DNA of 64,000 bases from Streptantibioticus rubrisoli (GCF_024436055.1 NZ_JANFNH010000024.1:1-64000), one strand, 5' to 3'. Shown: positions 16,993 to 29,072, counted from the first letter of the stretch. Made by a program: numbers and translations. The notes: a model not told the origin generated them from the sequence alone.

Positions 16993-18399
16993 TCACTTCT
17001 CTGCTCGGGCGGGGGCCTCTCGGGCCAGCTGGGAGCGGCGCATGCCGTACGCGAAGTACAGCACGATTCCGACGATCATCCAGCCACCGAAGTACTCCCA
17101 GGTGATCTTTTCGAAGCTACCCATCATCCACAGGCACAGCACGAAGCCGATCGCCGGGGTGACCGGTGAGAAGGCCACCTTGAAGCTGCGCGGCATGTCG
17201 GGGCGCGTCCTGCGCAGCACGATGACGGCCGCGTTGACCAGCGCGAAGGCGAAGAGCGTGCCGATGCTGGTGGCGTCGGCCAGCGCGCCCAGCGGGACCA
17301 CGGCGGCCAGCACACCGCAGAACAGCGAGACGATCACGGTGTTGGCGACCGGAATGCCGGACTTCGGGCTGACCCTCGCGAACAGCTTGGGCACCAGCCC
17401 GTCCCGGGACATCGAGAACAGGATCCGGGTCTGGCCGTACATCACGGTCAGCACCACGCTGGCGATGGCGATGACGGCGCCCGCGGCCAGCAGTACGGAC
17501 CAGAAGCTCTGGCCGGTGACGTCCTTCATGATCTGGGCGAGGGCGGCGTCGGCGTTCGCGAAGTTCTTCCACGGCATGGCGCCCACCGCCACCAGCGCGA
17601 CCAGGCAGTACAGCGCGGTGACGATCAGCAGCGAGAGCATGATCGCCCGCGGCAGGTCCCGCTTGGGGTTCTTGGCCTCCTCGCCCGCGGTGGAGGCGGC
17701 GTCGAAGCCGATGTAGGAGAAGAACAGCGAGGCGCCCGCGGCGCTGACACCACCGAGGCCGAGCGGCATGAACGGCTTGTAGTTACCGGCGCGGATACCG
17801 GTGAACGCCACGGCGCAGAAGAGGATCAGCGAGGCGATCTTCACCACGACCATGATGGTGTTGGCCCGGGCGCTCTCCTTGGCGCCGCCCAGCAGGAAGC
17901 CCATGGCCAGCAGCACCACGAGCAGCGCGGGGATGTTCAGATAGCCGCCCTGGCCCGGCGGGTTGGCCATCCAGCCGGGAATGGTGAGCCCGATGGTGCC
18001 GCTGAGCAGCTCGTTGAGGTACTGCCCCCAGCCCACCGCGACTGCGGCGACCGACACGCCGTATTCAAGGATCAGACACCAGCCGCAGATCCAGGCGATC
18101 AGCTCGCCCATCGTCGCGTAGGCGTAGGAGTACGAGGAGCCGGAGACCGGGATGGTGCCGGCCAGCTCGGCGTAGGACAGCGCGGAGAACAGCGCGGTCA
18201 GACCGGCGATGACGAAGGAGACCACCACGGCGGGACCGGCCTTGGGCACCGCCTCGCCGAGCACCACGAAGATGCCGGTGCCCAGGGTGGCACCGATGCT
18301 GATCATGGTGAGCTGCCACATGCTCAGCGAGCGCTTGAGCTGACCGCCCTCGCCCTGGCCGCCCTCGGCGACCAGTCGCTCCACCGGCTTGCGACGCAT
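16993..18399 (-). CDS. Amino-acid permease (APC superfamily)
   Basis: A 468-aa permease with about 12 transmembrane helices. The first helix has the consensus substrate-binding break GATLGTGIFV. EYGVSVAAVAVGWGQYLNELL and IGFDAASTAGEEAKNP are typical of cationic-amino-acid-type APC transporters. The start is uncertain: ATG at 18399 gives MRRKPVERLVAEGG; longer versions would begin in Pro/Arg-rich sequence. It precedes an Lrp-type regulator gene by 10 nt. Confidence 0.9.
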   Translation of the reverse strand: MRRKPVERLVAEGGQGEGGQLKRSLSMWQLTMISIGATLGTGIFVVLGEAVPKAGPAVVVSFVIAGLTALFSALSYAELAGTIPVSGSSYSYAYATMGELIAWICGWCLILEYGVSVAAVAVGWGQYLNELLSGTIGLTIPGWMANPPGQGGYLNIPALLVVLLAMGFLLGGAKESARANTIMVVVKIASLILFCAVAFTGIRAGNYKPFMPLGLGGVSAAGASLFFSYIGFDAASTAGEEAKNPKRDLPRAIMLSLLIVTALYCLVALVAVGAMPWKNFANADAALAQIMKDVTGQSFWSVLLAAGAVIAIASVVLTVMYGQTRILFSMSRDGLVPKLFARVSPKSGIPVANTVIVSLFCGVLAAVVPLGALADATSIGTLFAFALVNAAVIVLRRTRPDMPRSFKVAFSPVTPAIGFVLCLWMMGSFEKITWEYFGGWMIVGIVLYFAYGMRRSQLAREAPARAEK

Positions 18400-18677
18400 C
18401 ACGGCGGCACCGAGGCCGGACGGCCGTCCGGCTGGAGGCGGTCCGGCGTCGGTCGTCCGGGCAGGGGCTATCGGCGTCGTGCCGGGTTCCACCACGTGGG
18501 CTCCATCATCGTCAGCGGCTCTGGGCGGCGGCGACCCGCGCGGCCGACCAGGCGAAGGGCATGCCGATGACAGGCATGCCCTCGATCGAGGGGGACCGCC
18601 GAGCCGGGGGTCCCCGCTGCTCCACGTACGGCCCACGACTCTAGGAGCCCGGGCGCTGTGTCCATAATGCGTGACCA

Positions 18678-18691
18678 TTGCATATATGCAA
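18678..18691. promoter_or_regulatory. Perfect AT-rich palindrome, candidate Lrp/AsnC site
   Basis: TTGCATATATGCAA is a perfect 14-bp palindrome in otherwise GC-rich DNA, followed by A7. It lies about 280 bp upstream of the permease start. AsnC/Lrp proteins commonly bind AT-rich palindromes, and the adjacent operon encodes one. Confidence 0.5.
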
Positions 18692-18782
18692 AAAAACGTT
18701 GCGCCTGACCCGGGGTGGCCGCATGATCGTTAGCCGCTTTCGGCTGTTCGTTGCGCTCGGGTGTTTTGCGGCATATAGCCAA

Positions 18783-18822
18783 GGCCCCGTACGGCCCGCC
18801 GAGCGGCGGTCCGTACGGGGCC
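18783..18822 (-). terminator. Terminator after guaB1
   Basis: Perfect long stem GGCCCCGTACGGCCCGCC / GGCGGTCCGTACGGGGCC (one G-T pair) with loop GAGC, 20 nt past the guaB1 stop. Confidence 0.85.
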
Positions 18823-18841
18823 TGCTGCCGATGTGGTGCGA

Positions 18842-21392
<2,551 letters not shown>

Positions 21393-21481
21393 GTCGCGAC
21401 TGAACCGAGGCTGAACCGAGGCCGACCCACCACCGCACCCGCCGGGGAGACCCCCGCACCCCTTCGAGGAGCTGACCGCCC

Positions 21482-22063
21482 GTGGGATTCCTTGACACCC
21501 TGCTCGGCCGCAGCAAGCCGGTCAAGCCCGATCTCGACCAGTTGTTCGGACTTCCGTCGGCCGCCGTGACGCTGGCCGCGGCCGCCGGGTTCACCCCGAC
21601 CGGCGAGGGGTCGGTGTGCTTCGCCGCCGTCGAGGGCGGTGCCTTCGCCCAGTTGAAGCAGGAGGTGCAGGGCCTGCTGGACGCCGGCGCCAAGGAGGAC
21701 GGCGGGCTTCCGGTGGAGTTCAGCCGGGACTCCTACGGCTACACCTGGCTGCTCTCCCGGCACTCGCCGGACGATGTGACGGGCCTGGTCACCGATCTGC
21801 ACGCGGTCAACTCGGTGCTGGAGGGCGGCGGGTTCGGCCCGCAACTGCTGTGCTCGCTGGTCGGCTTCCGGGACACCGAGGGGCGTTCGCTGGCGCTGGT
21901 CTACCTCTACAAGCGCGGTACGTTCTACCCGTTCGCGCCGCGCGGCGGCGAACGGCGGGACAACGCGCTGGAGTTGCAGGTCAAGGCGATGATCGCGAAC
22001 GACCTTCGGGTCGAGGAGGACCTCAGCCGCTGGTTCCCGGTGTGGGGTGCGCCGGGGCTGTGA
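21482..22063 (+). CDS. pspAB: PspA-associated protein PspAB
   Basis: A 193-aa cytosolic protein starting MGFLDTLLGRSKPVKPDLDQLF, the hallmark of PspAB proteins, which co-occur with PspA-type envelope-stress genes and often with htpX. No membrane segment or catalytic motif is evident. The start is GTG at 21482 after GAGGAG. Its last 41 bases overlap the end of the convergent barstar gene. A role in membrane-stress response is inferred from family and neighbour. Confidence 0.85.
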   Translation: MGFLDTLLGRSKPVKPDLDQLFGLPSAAVTLAAAAGFTPTGEGSVCFAAVEGGAFAQLKQEVQGLLDAGAKEDGGLPVEFSRDSYGYTWLLSRHSPDDVTGLVTDLHAVNSVLEGGGFGPQLLCSLVGFRDTEGRSLALVYLYKRGTFYPFAPRGGERRDNALELQVKAMIANDLRVEEDLSRWFPVWGAPGL

Positions 22064-22481
22064 GCTCCGGTTCGACCAGCACCGCCAGGAACTGGGTGTC
22101 CGTCTTCGCCCAGTAGTCGGCGGCGTCGCCGAGGACGCCGAGCGCGGTGCGCCAGTCTTCCGGCGCGGCCGCCGCGTAGCCGTGCCAGCCGGTGACCACC
22201 AGTACGCGGCCGCCGTCGGCGGGTAGTACGTCCGGGTCGGTCAGGCAGTCGTACAGCGCGTCCCAGTTGGCGCCGAACCAGTCCGGCAGCTTCAGCGCGG
22301 CGGCGCAGCGCGCCATGAACCCGGCCTTGTCCGCTACTCCCTGGAGTTCCACGGAGTACGCCCGGCGACCGGTCCGCTCGGCGGCGGCCAGCAGGTCGGC
22401 GGTGGGGCGGTCCTGGCTCCAGTGAACGACTCCGGTGCGGGCCAACAGAGTTGACAGCTCCTCAGGTACGGGCGTGGTCAA
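22023..22481 (-). CDS. Barstar-family ribonuclease inhibitor
   Basis: A 152-aa barstar-like protein. The core signature is WFGANWDALYDCLTD, and YSVELQGVADKAGFMARCAAAL precedes it. Barstar blocks barnase-type RNases by burying the active site. It overlaps the 3' end of the upstream secreted RNase gene by 20 nt, so the producer makes toxin and cytoplasmic immunity from one transcript. A C-terminal 15-residue tail (TAPAHPTPGTSG) is not part of the fold. Confidence 0.92.
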   Translation of the reverse strand: MTTPVPEELSTLLARTGVVHWSQDRPTADLLAAAERTGRRAYSVELQGVADKAGFMARCAAALKLPDWFGANWDALYDCLTDPDVLPADGGRVLVVTGWHGYAAAAPEDWRTALGVLGDAADYWAKTDTQFLAVLVEPELTAPAHPTPGTSG

Positions 22482-22881
22482 CGTCCGTCACCTCCTTGAA
22501 GGTCCGGTAGTGGTCATCGGTGTAGTACGTCTCATGCCCGGCGCCGGTGACGATGCGACGGGCGCCGCGGTCGCGGGCGCCGGGGGTGGGCACGGTGTAC
22601 TCGTGGTAGTAGCCGCGGCGCTCCCGCGGCAGCGCGTTCTCGTAGTTGCCGAACACCACGCCGTCCTTGGGGTACGGGAAGGGGCCTCCGGCGGCGATGA
22701 GTTGGAGGGTGTGCCGTGCCTCTGGAGGCAACTGGCTTGCCGGGATGGTCGGCAGACCGTGCGTTCCGCGGGTTCCGCTCGGGCGCGGGGCGGCCGGGTG
22801 TTTGGCCGCGGTGCAGCCGGCGAGGGCGAGCAGCAGGCAGGCCAGCAGGGCGGGGAGGAATCGCAACGTGCGGCGGCGCAT
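22462..22881 (-). CDS. Secreted barnase-type guanyl-specific ribonuclease
   Basis: A 139-aa precursor. The signal peptide MRRRTLRFLPALLACLLLALAGC ends in a lipobox (LAGC), so it may be a lipoprotein or be released later. The microbial RNase domain has the catalytic triad in barnase order: Glu in YHEYTVPTPG, Arg in RRIVTG, His in DDHYRTF. It cleaves RNA after G in known relatives. The ATG at 22881 is chosen because it begins the signal peptide. It forms a toxin-immunity pair with the downstream barstar gene. Confidence 0.9.
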   Translation of the reverse strand: MRRRTLRFLPALLACLLLALAGCTAAKHPAAPRPSGTRGTHGLPTIPASQLPPEARHTLQLIAAGGPFPYPKDGVVFGNYENALPRERRGYYHEYTVPTPGARDRGARRIVTGAGHETYYTDDHYRTFKEVTDVDHART

Positions 22882-22924
22882 GGGGCGATGCTGCCATAAC
22901 GGGGCGGGCGTTGGAGTTGCGGCG

Positions 22925-22974
22925 GGTTCGGCACCGCCGGGTCTCCGCCATCGTGGCCGGGCGCCACGGCGGCG
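22925..22974 (+). repeat. 50-bp hairpin-forming repeat, copy 1
   Basis: GTTCGGCACCGCCGGGT... matches 23021-23070 at 47 of 50 bases. The 3' half forms a near-perfect stem, CCGCCATCGTGGC / GCCACGGCGGCGG, like a REP-type unit. Confidence 0.75.
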
Positions 22975-23020
22975 GAATTGTTTGGGCGGCAAGCGTCGTG
23001 CGGGCTTGCGACCACGGTGA

Positions 23021-23070
23021 GTTCGGCACCGCCGGGTCCCCGCCATCGTGCCTGGGCGCCACGGCGGCGG
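23021..23070 (+). repeat. 50-bp hairpin-forming repeat, copy 2
   Basis: Direct copy of 22925-22974, 96 bp further on, with three base differences that weaken the stem. Confidence 0.75.
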
Positions 23071-23206
23071 TTCTCGCTCCGGGGCGCCATTTCCTGGGGG
23101 CTCGCCCCCAGATCAACCCCGCCGCGCAGCGGCGAGCAACCAGCGCGGCGTGGCCCGGCGGTGCCGAACCGGGCGCGACCCCGACCGAAGCCTCCGCAGG
23201 AAGGGC

Positions 23207-24244
23207 TCACGCCTCGCCGGGGTCGGCGCGCTCCAGGGCCGGGCGCGGCCCGGGGGACTGGTGGTTGAGCAGATGGTCCGCGGCAGCGGTGTCCGTCACC
23301 AGGCTGGTGACCAGCCCGGACCGCAGCACCGCGCCGACCGCCTGGGCCTTGCGCATCCCTCCGGCGATAGCGACGACTTCGGGCACCCGGCGCAGCCGGT
23401 CCGCGTCCACCGTGATGCAGCGCTCCCGCAGGTCCCGGCCGACCCGGCGGCCGTCCGCGTCGAACAGATGCGAGGACATCTCGGCGGCCACGCCCAGGTC
23501 CGCGTAGTGCTTGCGCTCGGCGTCGGACAGCGCGTCGTACACCGTGGAGACGCGCGGCTCCCAGGAGCCGATGGACACCACGGCGACGGTGACCTTGTCG
23601 AAGTAGCTCATGGCCGCCGCGATACCGGTCTGCTTGCGCAGCGCGGCCGCGGTGGCCGCGTCGGGCAGCACCATGGGCGCGTACATCGGATGCGCCTCGC
23701 CACCGGAGACGGCGGCGGCCCGGCGGACCGCCTCGACCGAGCCGCGCTCCGCGGTACCGGCGTCGTACACGCCGGTCAACTGGACGACCGTGCACGGCGG
23801 CAGCCGGTCGAGCGCGTTGGCCATGGTGATGATGGAGCGCCCCCAGGCCAGGCCCAGCACATCGCCCTCGTTGACCAGTTCACCGAGCAGCCCGGCGGCC
23901 ACCGCCCCGAGGTTCTCCGGGTCGGGGGCGTCGCTGGCCTGCCCCTCCGGCGACTCCACCACGACGGCGTTGCGCAACCCGTACCGGGCGCGCAGTGCGT
24001 CGGAGCGCTCGGCGTCCAGTTCGGCCGGGACGCGGATCTCGATGCGTACCAGATCGCGTTCGAGCGCCGACTCCAGCACCCGGGCGACCTTGAAGCGGCT
24101 GACGCCGAACTCCTCCGCGATCTGGATCTTGGACTTGCCCTCCAGGTAGAAGCGGCGGGCCATCGCCGCCGCCTGCACCATCTCGGCGGGCCCCATGCGG
24201 ACGGATGAGCGGCCAGTGGTCACGTCAGCCTCCCCAGTGCTCAT
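23207..24244 (-). CDS. Sugar-binding transcriptional regulator, SorC/DeoR type
   Basis: A 345-aa regulator. The N-terminal helix-turn-helix includes YLEGKSKIQIAEEFGVSRFKVARVL (about 33-57). The C-terminal sugar-binding domain has LGLAWGRSIITMANAL and VAIAGGMRKAQAV. Members respond to phosphorylated sugars. ATG at 24244 precedes MSTGEADVTTG; a later ATG near residue 17 is also possible. It lies 174 nt downstream of rpe on the same strand, suggesting control of a pentose or sugar-phosphate pathway. Confidence 0.88.
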   Translation of the reverse strand: MSTGEADVTTGRSSVRMGPAEMVQAAAMARRFYLEGKSKIQIAEEFGVSRFKVARVLESALERDLVRIEIRVPAELDAERSDALRARYGLRNAVVVESPEGQASDAPDPENLGAVAAGLLGELVNEGDVLGLAWGRSIITMANALDRLPPCTVVQLTGVYDAGTAERGSVEAVRRAAAVSGGEAHPMYAPMVLPDAATAAALRKQTGIAAAMSYFDKVTVAVVSIGSWEPRVSTVYDALSDAERKHYADLGVAAEMSSHLFDADGRRVGRDLRERCITVDADRLRRVPEVVAIAGGMRKAQAVGAVLRSGLVTSLVTDTAAADHLLNHQSPGPRPALERADPGEA

Positions 24245-24418
24245 TTGATTGCCAACATGCTCATCTTTGCAGATGGCGAGGCGCGGCGCGCCCTCCGGCC
24301 GCCGGGACTTTTCCCGGAATCACGATCTCTTCCGCAATCTACGGGAGTGAGGTGAACGGAACACGGCGCTGGGAGCCGCGACGCCCAGCGGAGTTAACGG
24401 TTCCGTTCCCCCTCGCGT

Positions 24419-25105
24419 TCAGTGGCCGCAGGCCCACGGCGCCGTGGCGAAGGTCGACTCGGCCTTCTCCCGCAGCGCCCGCACCGCCGCCGCCGGATCG
24501 TCCGCCCCGTACACCGCGGAGCCCGCCACGAACACGTCGGCGCCCGCCTCCGCGCACCGCTCGATGGTGGACTCGGACACCCCACCGTCCACCTGGAGCC
24601 ACAGCTCAAGGCCGTGCTTGGCGATCAGCTCCCGGGTCCGGCGGATCTTCGGCAGCATGATGTCCAGGAACGCCTGGCCGCCGAAGCCCGGCTCCACCGT
24701 CATCACCAGCAGCATGTCGAGTTCCGGAAGCAGGTCCTCGTACGGCTCGATCGGCGTGGCGGGCTTGAGCGCCATCGACGCCCTGGCGCCCTTGGCCCGG
24801 ATCTCCCGGGCCAGCCGGACCGGCGCCGCGGCCGCCTCGACGTGGAAGGTCACCGAGCCCGCGCCCGCCTCCACGTACTGCGGCGCCCAGCGGTCCGGGT
24901 CCTCGATCATCAGATGGCAGTCCAGCGGGGTGTCGGTCGCCTTGCGCAGCGATTCCACCACGGGAACACCGAGCGTCAGGTTGGGCACGAAGTGGTTGTC
25001 CATCACGTCGACATGCAGCCAGTCGGCTCCCGCCACGGCCTGCGCCTCGTCGGCGAGCCGGGCGAAGTCGGCGGAAAGGATGCTCGGGTTGATCTGCGCA
25101 CGCAT
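24419..25105 (-). CDS. rpe: Ribulose-phosphate 3-epimerase
   Basis: A 228-aa TIM-barrel enzyme interconverting ribulose 5-phosphate and xylulose 5-phosphate in the pentose phosphate pathway. Family motifs: [23 protein letters not shown] with metal-binding Asp/His, [23 protein letters not shown] and VDGGV. Length is normal. It is last in the def-fmt-rsmB-rpe run, 74 nt after rsmB. Confidence 0.95.
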   Translation of the reverse strand: MRAQINPSILSADFARLADEAQAVAGADWLHVDVMDNHFVPNLTLGVPVVESLRKATDTPLDCHLMIEDPDRWAPQYVEAGAGSVTFHVEAAAAPVRLAREIRAKGARASMALKPATPIEPYEDLLPELDMLLVMTVEPGFGGQAFLDIMLPKIRRTRELIAKHGLELWLQVDGGVSESTIERCAEAGADVFVAGSAVYGADDPAAAVRALREKAESTFATAPWACGH

Positions 25106-25147
25106 GCGCCCAGTATGGCGCCCCCGGCGCCGGGCCGCTTCGGGCGC

Positions 25148-25198
25148 CCCCCGTCAGCCGGTCCGGCGCAGCGCCCCCGTCAGCCGGTCCGGCGCAGC
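25148..25198. repeat. 25-bp tandem duplication at the end of rsmB
   Basis: CCCCCGTCAGCCGGTCCGGC plus GCAGC occurs at 25148-25172 and 25174-25198, one base apart. The second copy contains the end and stop codon of rsmB, so the first duplicates the gene's 3' tip. Confidence 0.85.
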
Positions 25199-26607
25199 AG
25201 AGCGAGGTACATCGCGTCCGTGCCGTGCAGATGCGGCCACAGCTGGATGTCGGGACCGTCGCCGAGGTGCGGTACGCCGGGCAACAGCGGCCGGGCGTCG
25301 ATCAGTTCGGCGCCCTCCGGTGCCGCGCGCAGTACGTCGTCCACCACGGCCCGGGTCTCGGCGAGGTGCGGTGAGCAGGTCGCGTACCCCACGACGCCGC
25401 CGACCCGCACCGAACGCAGCGCGGTGCGCAGCAACTCCCGCTGCAGCGGCCCGAATCCGGCCACGTCCTCCGGGCGGCGCCGCCACCGGGCCTCGGGGCG
25501 GCGGCGCAGCGCGCCAAGGCCGGTGCACGGCACGTCCATCAGCACCCGGTCGAACACCCCCCGCGGCCACGCCGGTCGGGTGCCGTCGGCGGTGATCACC
25601 TGGTAGGGGCCGGGGTTGCCATCCAGCGCGCGGGCCACCAGCCGGGCGCGGTGCGGCTGCTTCTCGGCGGCCAGCAGTGCCGCGCCGCGCTCCGCGGCGA
25701 GTGCGGCCAGCAGCGCCGCCTTGCCGCCGGGGCCCGCGCAGCCGTCCAGCCAGCGGCGGTCGGGGCCGTCCAGTGGGGCGCCCGCCAGCGCGAGCGCGAC
25801 GAGTTGGCTGCCCTCGTCCTGCACCCCGGCCGCGCCGTCGCGTACCGCGTCCAGTGCCGCCGGGTCGCCGCCGTCGGCGAGCCGGATCGCGTACGGGGAC
25901 CAGCGGCCCGGCTCGCCGTCCGCCCCGGTCTCCTCGGCCAGTTCGGCGGTGGTGCACCGACCCGGCCGGGCGACCAGGGTCACCTCGGGCCGCTCGTTGT
26001 CCGCCGCCAGCAGCTCCTCGATGTCCTCGCGTCCGCCGCCGAGCGCGTCCCACAGCGCGGAGACCACCCACCGGGGGTGCGAGTGCACCACGGCGAGGTG
26101 GTTCTCGGGGTCCTCGTCGTACGGCGGCGCCACCCGGTCCAGCCAGCCGTCGAGATCATCGGCGGCGATCTTGCGCAGCACCGCGTTGACGAACCGGGAA
26201 CGGCCGTCGCCCACCACGTCCCTGGCCAGTTCGACGGTGGCCGAGACCGCGGCGTGCGGCGGGATGCGGGTGCCGAGCAGTTGGTGCGCGCCAAGGCTCA
26301 GCACGTCCAGCACCGGCGGATCCACCTCGCGCAACGGCCGGTCCACACAGGCCGCGATGATCGCGTCGTACGTGCCCTGGCGGCGCAGCGTCCCGTAGAC
26401 CAACTCGGTGGCCAGCGCCGAGTCCCGCCGGTCGAAGCCCGCGGAGCCGCGCTCGGCGTCCCGCAGCATGGCGGGCAGGACGAGGTTGGCGTACGCGTCA
26501 CGCTCGTCCACGGCGCGCAGCACGTCGTAGGCGAGCCTGCGCACCGGATCGGGCCTGGGACGACGGTACGGTGCCTTGCCCTGCGGGCGGCGGGGGCGGG
26601 AGTTCAT
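25180..26607 (-). CDS. rsmB: 16S rRNA (cytosine-5)-methyltransferase RsmB (Fmu/Sun)
   Basis: A 475-aa protein. The N-terminal NusB-like domain (about 20-160; LAYDVLRAVDERDAYANLVL) precedes a SAM-dependent methyltransferase domain. Motif I is WLDGCAGPGGKAALLAAL, motif IV DVPCTGLGALRRRPEARW with one catalytic Cys and motif VI YATCSPHLAETRAVV with the second. Known members methylate C967 of 16S rRNA. It sits between fmt and rpe in a translation-linked gene run. Confidence 0.93.
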   Translation of the reverse strand: MNSRPRRPQGKAPYRRPRPDPVRRLAYDVLRAVDERDAYANLVLPAMLRDAERGSAGFDRRDSALATELVYGTLRRQGTYDAIIAACVDRPLREVDPPVLDVLSLGAHQLLGTRIPPHAAVSATVELARDVVGDGRSRFVNAVLRKIAADDLDGWLDRVAPPYDEDPENHLAVVHSHPRWVVSALWDALGGGREDIEELLAADNERPEVTLVARPGRCTTAELAEETGADGEPGRWSPYAIRLADGGDPAALDAVRDGAAGVQDEGSQLVALALAGAPLDGPDRRWLDGCAGPGGKAALLAALAAERGAALLAAEKQPHRARLVARALDGNPGPYQVITADGTRPAWPRGVFDRVLMDVPCTGLGALRRRPEARWRRRPEDVAGFGPLQRELLRTALRSVRVGGVVGYATCSPHLAETRAVVDDVLRAAPEGAELIDARPLLPGVPHLGDGPDIQLWPHLHGTDAMYLALLRRTG

Positions 26608-26750
26608 ACGGGAAGGTGCTCCGGAATCAGCTGTCTGCGGCCCACCTGTCCGGCGGGCGTCCCCAGCCTACGGCCTGACGGCCATACGAGCAGGCCACAG
26701 GGTCGGCGCCAGCCCGGAAACCGCCCCGCGCCCCCGCACCCGCCGCGGCG

Positions 26751-27692
26751 TCAGGCGTCGAACCGTTCCCCGGAAGCGATCCGGACGCCGCGCGCCCAGT
26801 CGGCGGCGGCCATCCGCTTCTTGCCCTGCGGCCGCACCTCCGTCAGCTCCACCGGATACGAGCCGGTGCCCGCGTACACCGCGGACTTGGTCACCGCCAA
26901 CTCCCCCGGCGCGAGCCGGAGATCGGTGCGGTCCGGCAGCGGTCTCACCGGCGCCGCGAGCTTGAGCCGCTCACCGTGGAACAGGGTCCACGCCCCGGGC
27001 GCGGGCGTGCAGGCCCGGACCACCCGGTCCACCCGCAGCGCGGGCGCGGTCCAGTCGACGCGGGCGTCGTCAACGGTGATCTTCGGGGCCAGCGTGACGC
27101 CCTCGGTGGGCTGCGGCCGGGGCTTCAGCGTGCCGTCCTCGATGCCGTCCATGGTGGCCGCCAGCAGTCCGGCGCCGGAGCGGGCCAGCCGGTCCAGCAG
27201 CGCGCCGCTGGTGTCGTCGGGACGCACCGTCTCGGTGATCACGCCGTAGACCGGGCCGGAGTCCAGCCCCTCCTCGATCTGGAAGGTGGACGCCCCGGTC
27301 ACCTCGTCGCCCGCCAGCACGGCGTGCTGCACCGGGGCCGCGCCGCGCCACGCGGGCAGCAGCGAGAAGTGCAGGTTGACCCAGCCGTGCGCGGGGATGT
27401 CGAGCGCCGCCTTGGGCAGCAGGGCGCCGTACGCCACGACCGGGCAGCAGTCGGGGGCGATCTCCCGCAGCCGGTCGAGGAAGTCCTCGTCGCGCGGCCG
27501 GTTCGGCTTGAGCACCTCGATCCCGGCCTCCTGCGCGCGCTGCGCGACCGGGCTGGCCACCAGCTTGCGGCCGCGGCCCGCGGGGGCGTCGGGCCGGGTG
27601 ACGACGGCGGCCACCTCGTGCCGCTCGGACGCCAGCAGCGCCTCCAGCGCGGGGACGGCGACTTCGGGGGTGCCGGCGAAGACAAGCCTCAT
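26751..27692 (-). CDS. fmt: Methionyl-tRNA formyltransferase
   Basis: A 313-aa enzyme formylating initiator Met-tRNA with 10-formyl-THF. The catalytic domain has [33 protein letters not shown] and the loop around GDEVTGAST; the C-terminal OB-fold is present. AAAGG precedes the ATG. It is 42 nt downstream of def, so formylation and deformylation are encoded together, as in most bacteria. Confidence 0.95.
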   Translation of the reverse strand: MRLVFAGTPEVAVPALEALLASERHEVAAVVTRPDAPAGRGRKLVASPVAQRAQEAGIEVLKPNRPRDEDFLDRLREIAPDCCPVVAYGALLPKAALDIPAHGWVNLHFSLLPAWRGAAPVQHAVLAGDEVTGASTFQIEEGLDSGPVYGVITETVRPDDTSGALLDRLARSGAGLLAATMDGIEDGTLKPRPQPTEGVTLAPKITVDDARVDWTAPALRVDRVVRACTPAPGAWTLFHGERLKLAAPVRPLPDRTDLRLAPGELAVTKSAVYAGTGSYPVELTEVRPQGKKRMAAADWARGVRIASGERFDA

Positions 27693-27734
27693 CGGGGTGC
27701 GGTGCCTTTCGGGGAGGAGCGTGGAACGGGAAGG

Positions 27735-28280
27735 TCAGCGGGCCCGGCCGAACGTGCTGTGCGGGGAGATCCGGACCTGCGGCGCGGGCTCGCCCGCCCA
27801 TTCGGCCTCCCGGATGGCCTTCATCGCCGCCTTGCGCTGCTCGGGGTCGAGCCGGTCGATGAAGATGATGCCGTCGAGGTGGTCGGTCTCGTGCTGGATG
27901 CAGCGGGCGAGCAGTTGGGTGCCCTGGACGGTGACCGGATCGCCGTACATGTTGAAGCCCTTGGCGACCACTCCGTACGCCCGCTTGCAGTCGAACCGCA
28001 GGCCGGGCAGCGACAGACAGCCCTCGGGGCCGTCCTGCTCCTCGTCGGTGAGCGTCAGGTCGGGGTTGACCAGATGCCCGAGTTCGCCGTCCACATGGTA
28101 GGTGAACACCCGCAGGGACACGCCGAGTTGGGGCGCCGCCAGGCCCGCGCCCGGCGCGTCGAGCATGGTGTCGGTGAGGTCCTTGACGAGCGTGCGCAGT
28201 TCCTTGTCGAAGACGGTGACCGGCTGCGCCTTCATGCGCAGCACCGGATCGCCGAAAAGATGGATCGGCATCACGGACAC
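27735..28280 (-). CDS. def: Peptide deformylase
   Basis: A 181-aa metalloenzyme removing N-formyl groups from nascent proteins. The three signature motifs are GAGLAAPQLG, EGCLSLPGL with the metal Cys, and QHETDHLDG with the HExxH zinc/iron site. GTG at 28280 is preferred because GGGAG lies 8 nt upstream; ATG at 28271 is an alternative. First gene of def-fmt-rsmB-rpe. The upstream 240 bp holds two inverted repeats and is shared with a divergent gene. Confidence 0.93.
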   Translation of the reverse strand: MSVMPIHLFGDPVLRMKAQPVTVFDKELRTLVKDLTDTMLDAPGAGLAAPQLGVSLRVFTYHVDGELGHLVNPDLTLTDEEQDGPEGCLSLPGLRFDCKRAYGVVAKGFNMYGDPVTVQGTQLLARCIQHETDHLDGIIFIDRLDPEQRKAAMKAIREAEWAGEPAPQVRISPHSTFGRAR

Positions 28281-28390
28281 AGGGCGGACTCCCGTCGGCG
28301 GGCAACTCAAGCGGCCTCCCAGTCTATGGGCGTCGGCGCACCGGCGGATTCGGGGGCGTACGGAATGACGTGCGCCTCTTCCGTGTCCAC

Positions 28391-28409
28391 TCACGCTCCT
28401 GGAGCGTGA
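28391..28409. promoter_or_regulatory. Perfect 19-bp inverted repeat between def and the divergent gene
   Basis: TCACGCTCC-T-GGAGCGTGA is a perfect 9-1-9 palindrome, 111 bp from both flanking start codons. It may be an operator or a small hairpin. Confidence 0.4.
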
Positions 28410-29027
<618 letters not shown>

Positions 29028-29072
29028 CGACCGACGGCACGCCGCCCCACGACGCCGACACGCCGGGGCGGT

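Larger units (their letters stand above)
18400..18841. other. Intergenic region upstream of the permease
   Basis: No gene is supported in these 442 bases. It contains the palindrome at 18678-18691, a short AGCCG-ctttC-GGCT hairpin near 18731 and the guaB1 terminator at 18783-18822. Confidence 0.6.
22882..23206. other. Repeat-bearing intergenic region
   Basis: No gene is supported. It contains the two 50-bp repeats at 22925-22974 and 23021-23070 and is otherwise GC-rich without recognisable signals. Confidence 0.5.

Noticed and set aside
22023-22881. A classical cytoplasmic type II toxin-antitoxin system
   Set aside because: The RNase has a signal peptide and barnase-type residues, so a secreted enzyme with a cytoplasmic inhibitor fits better.
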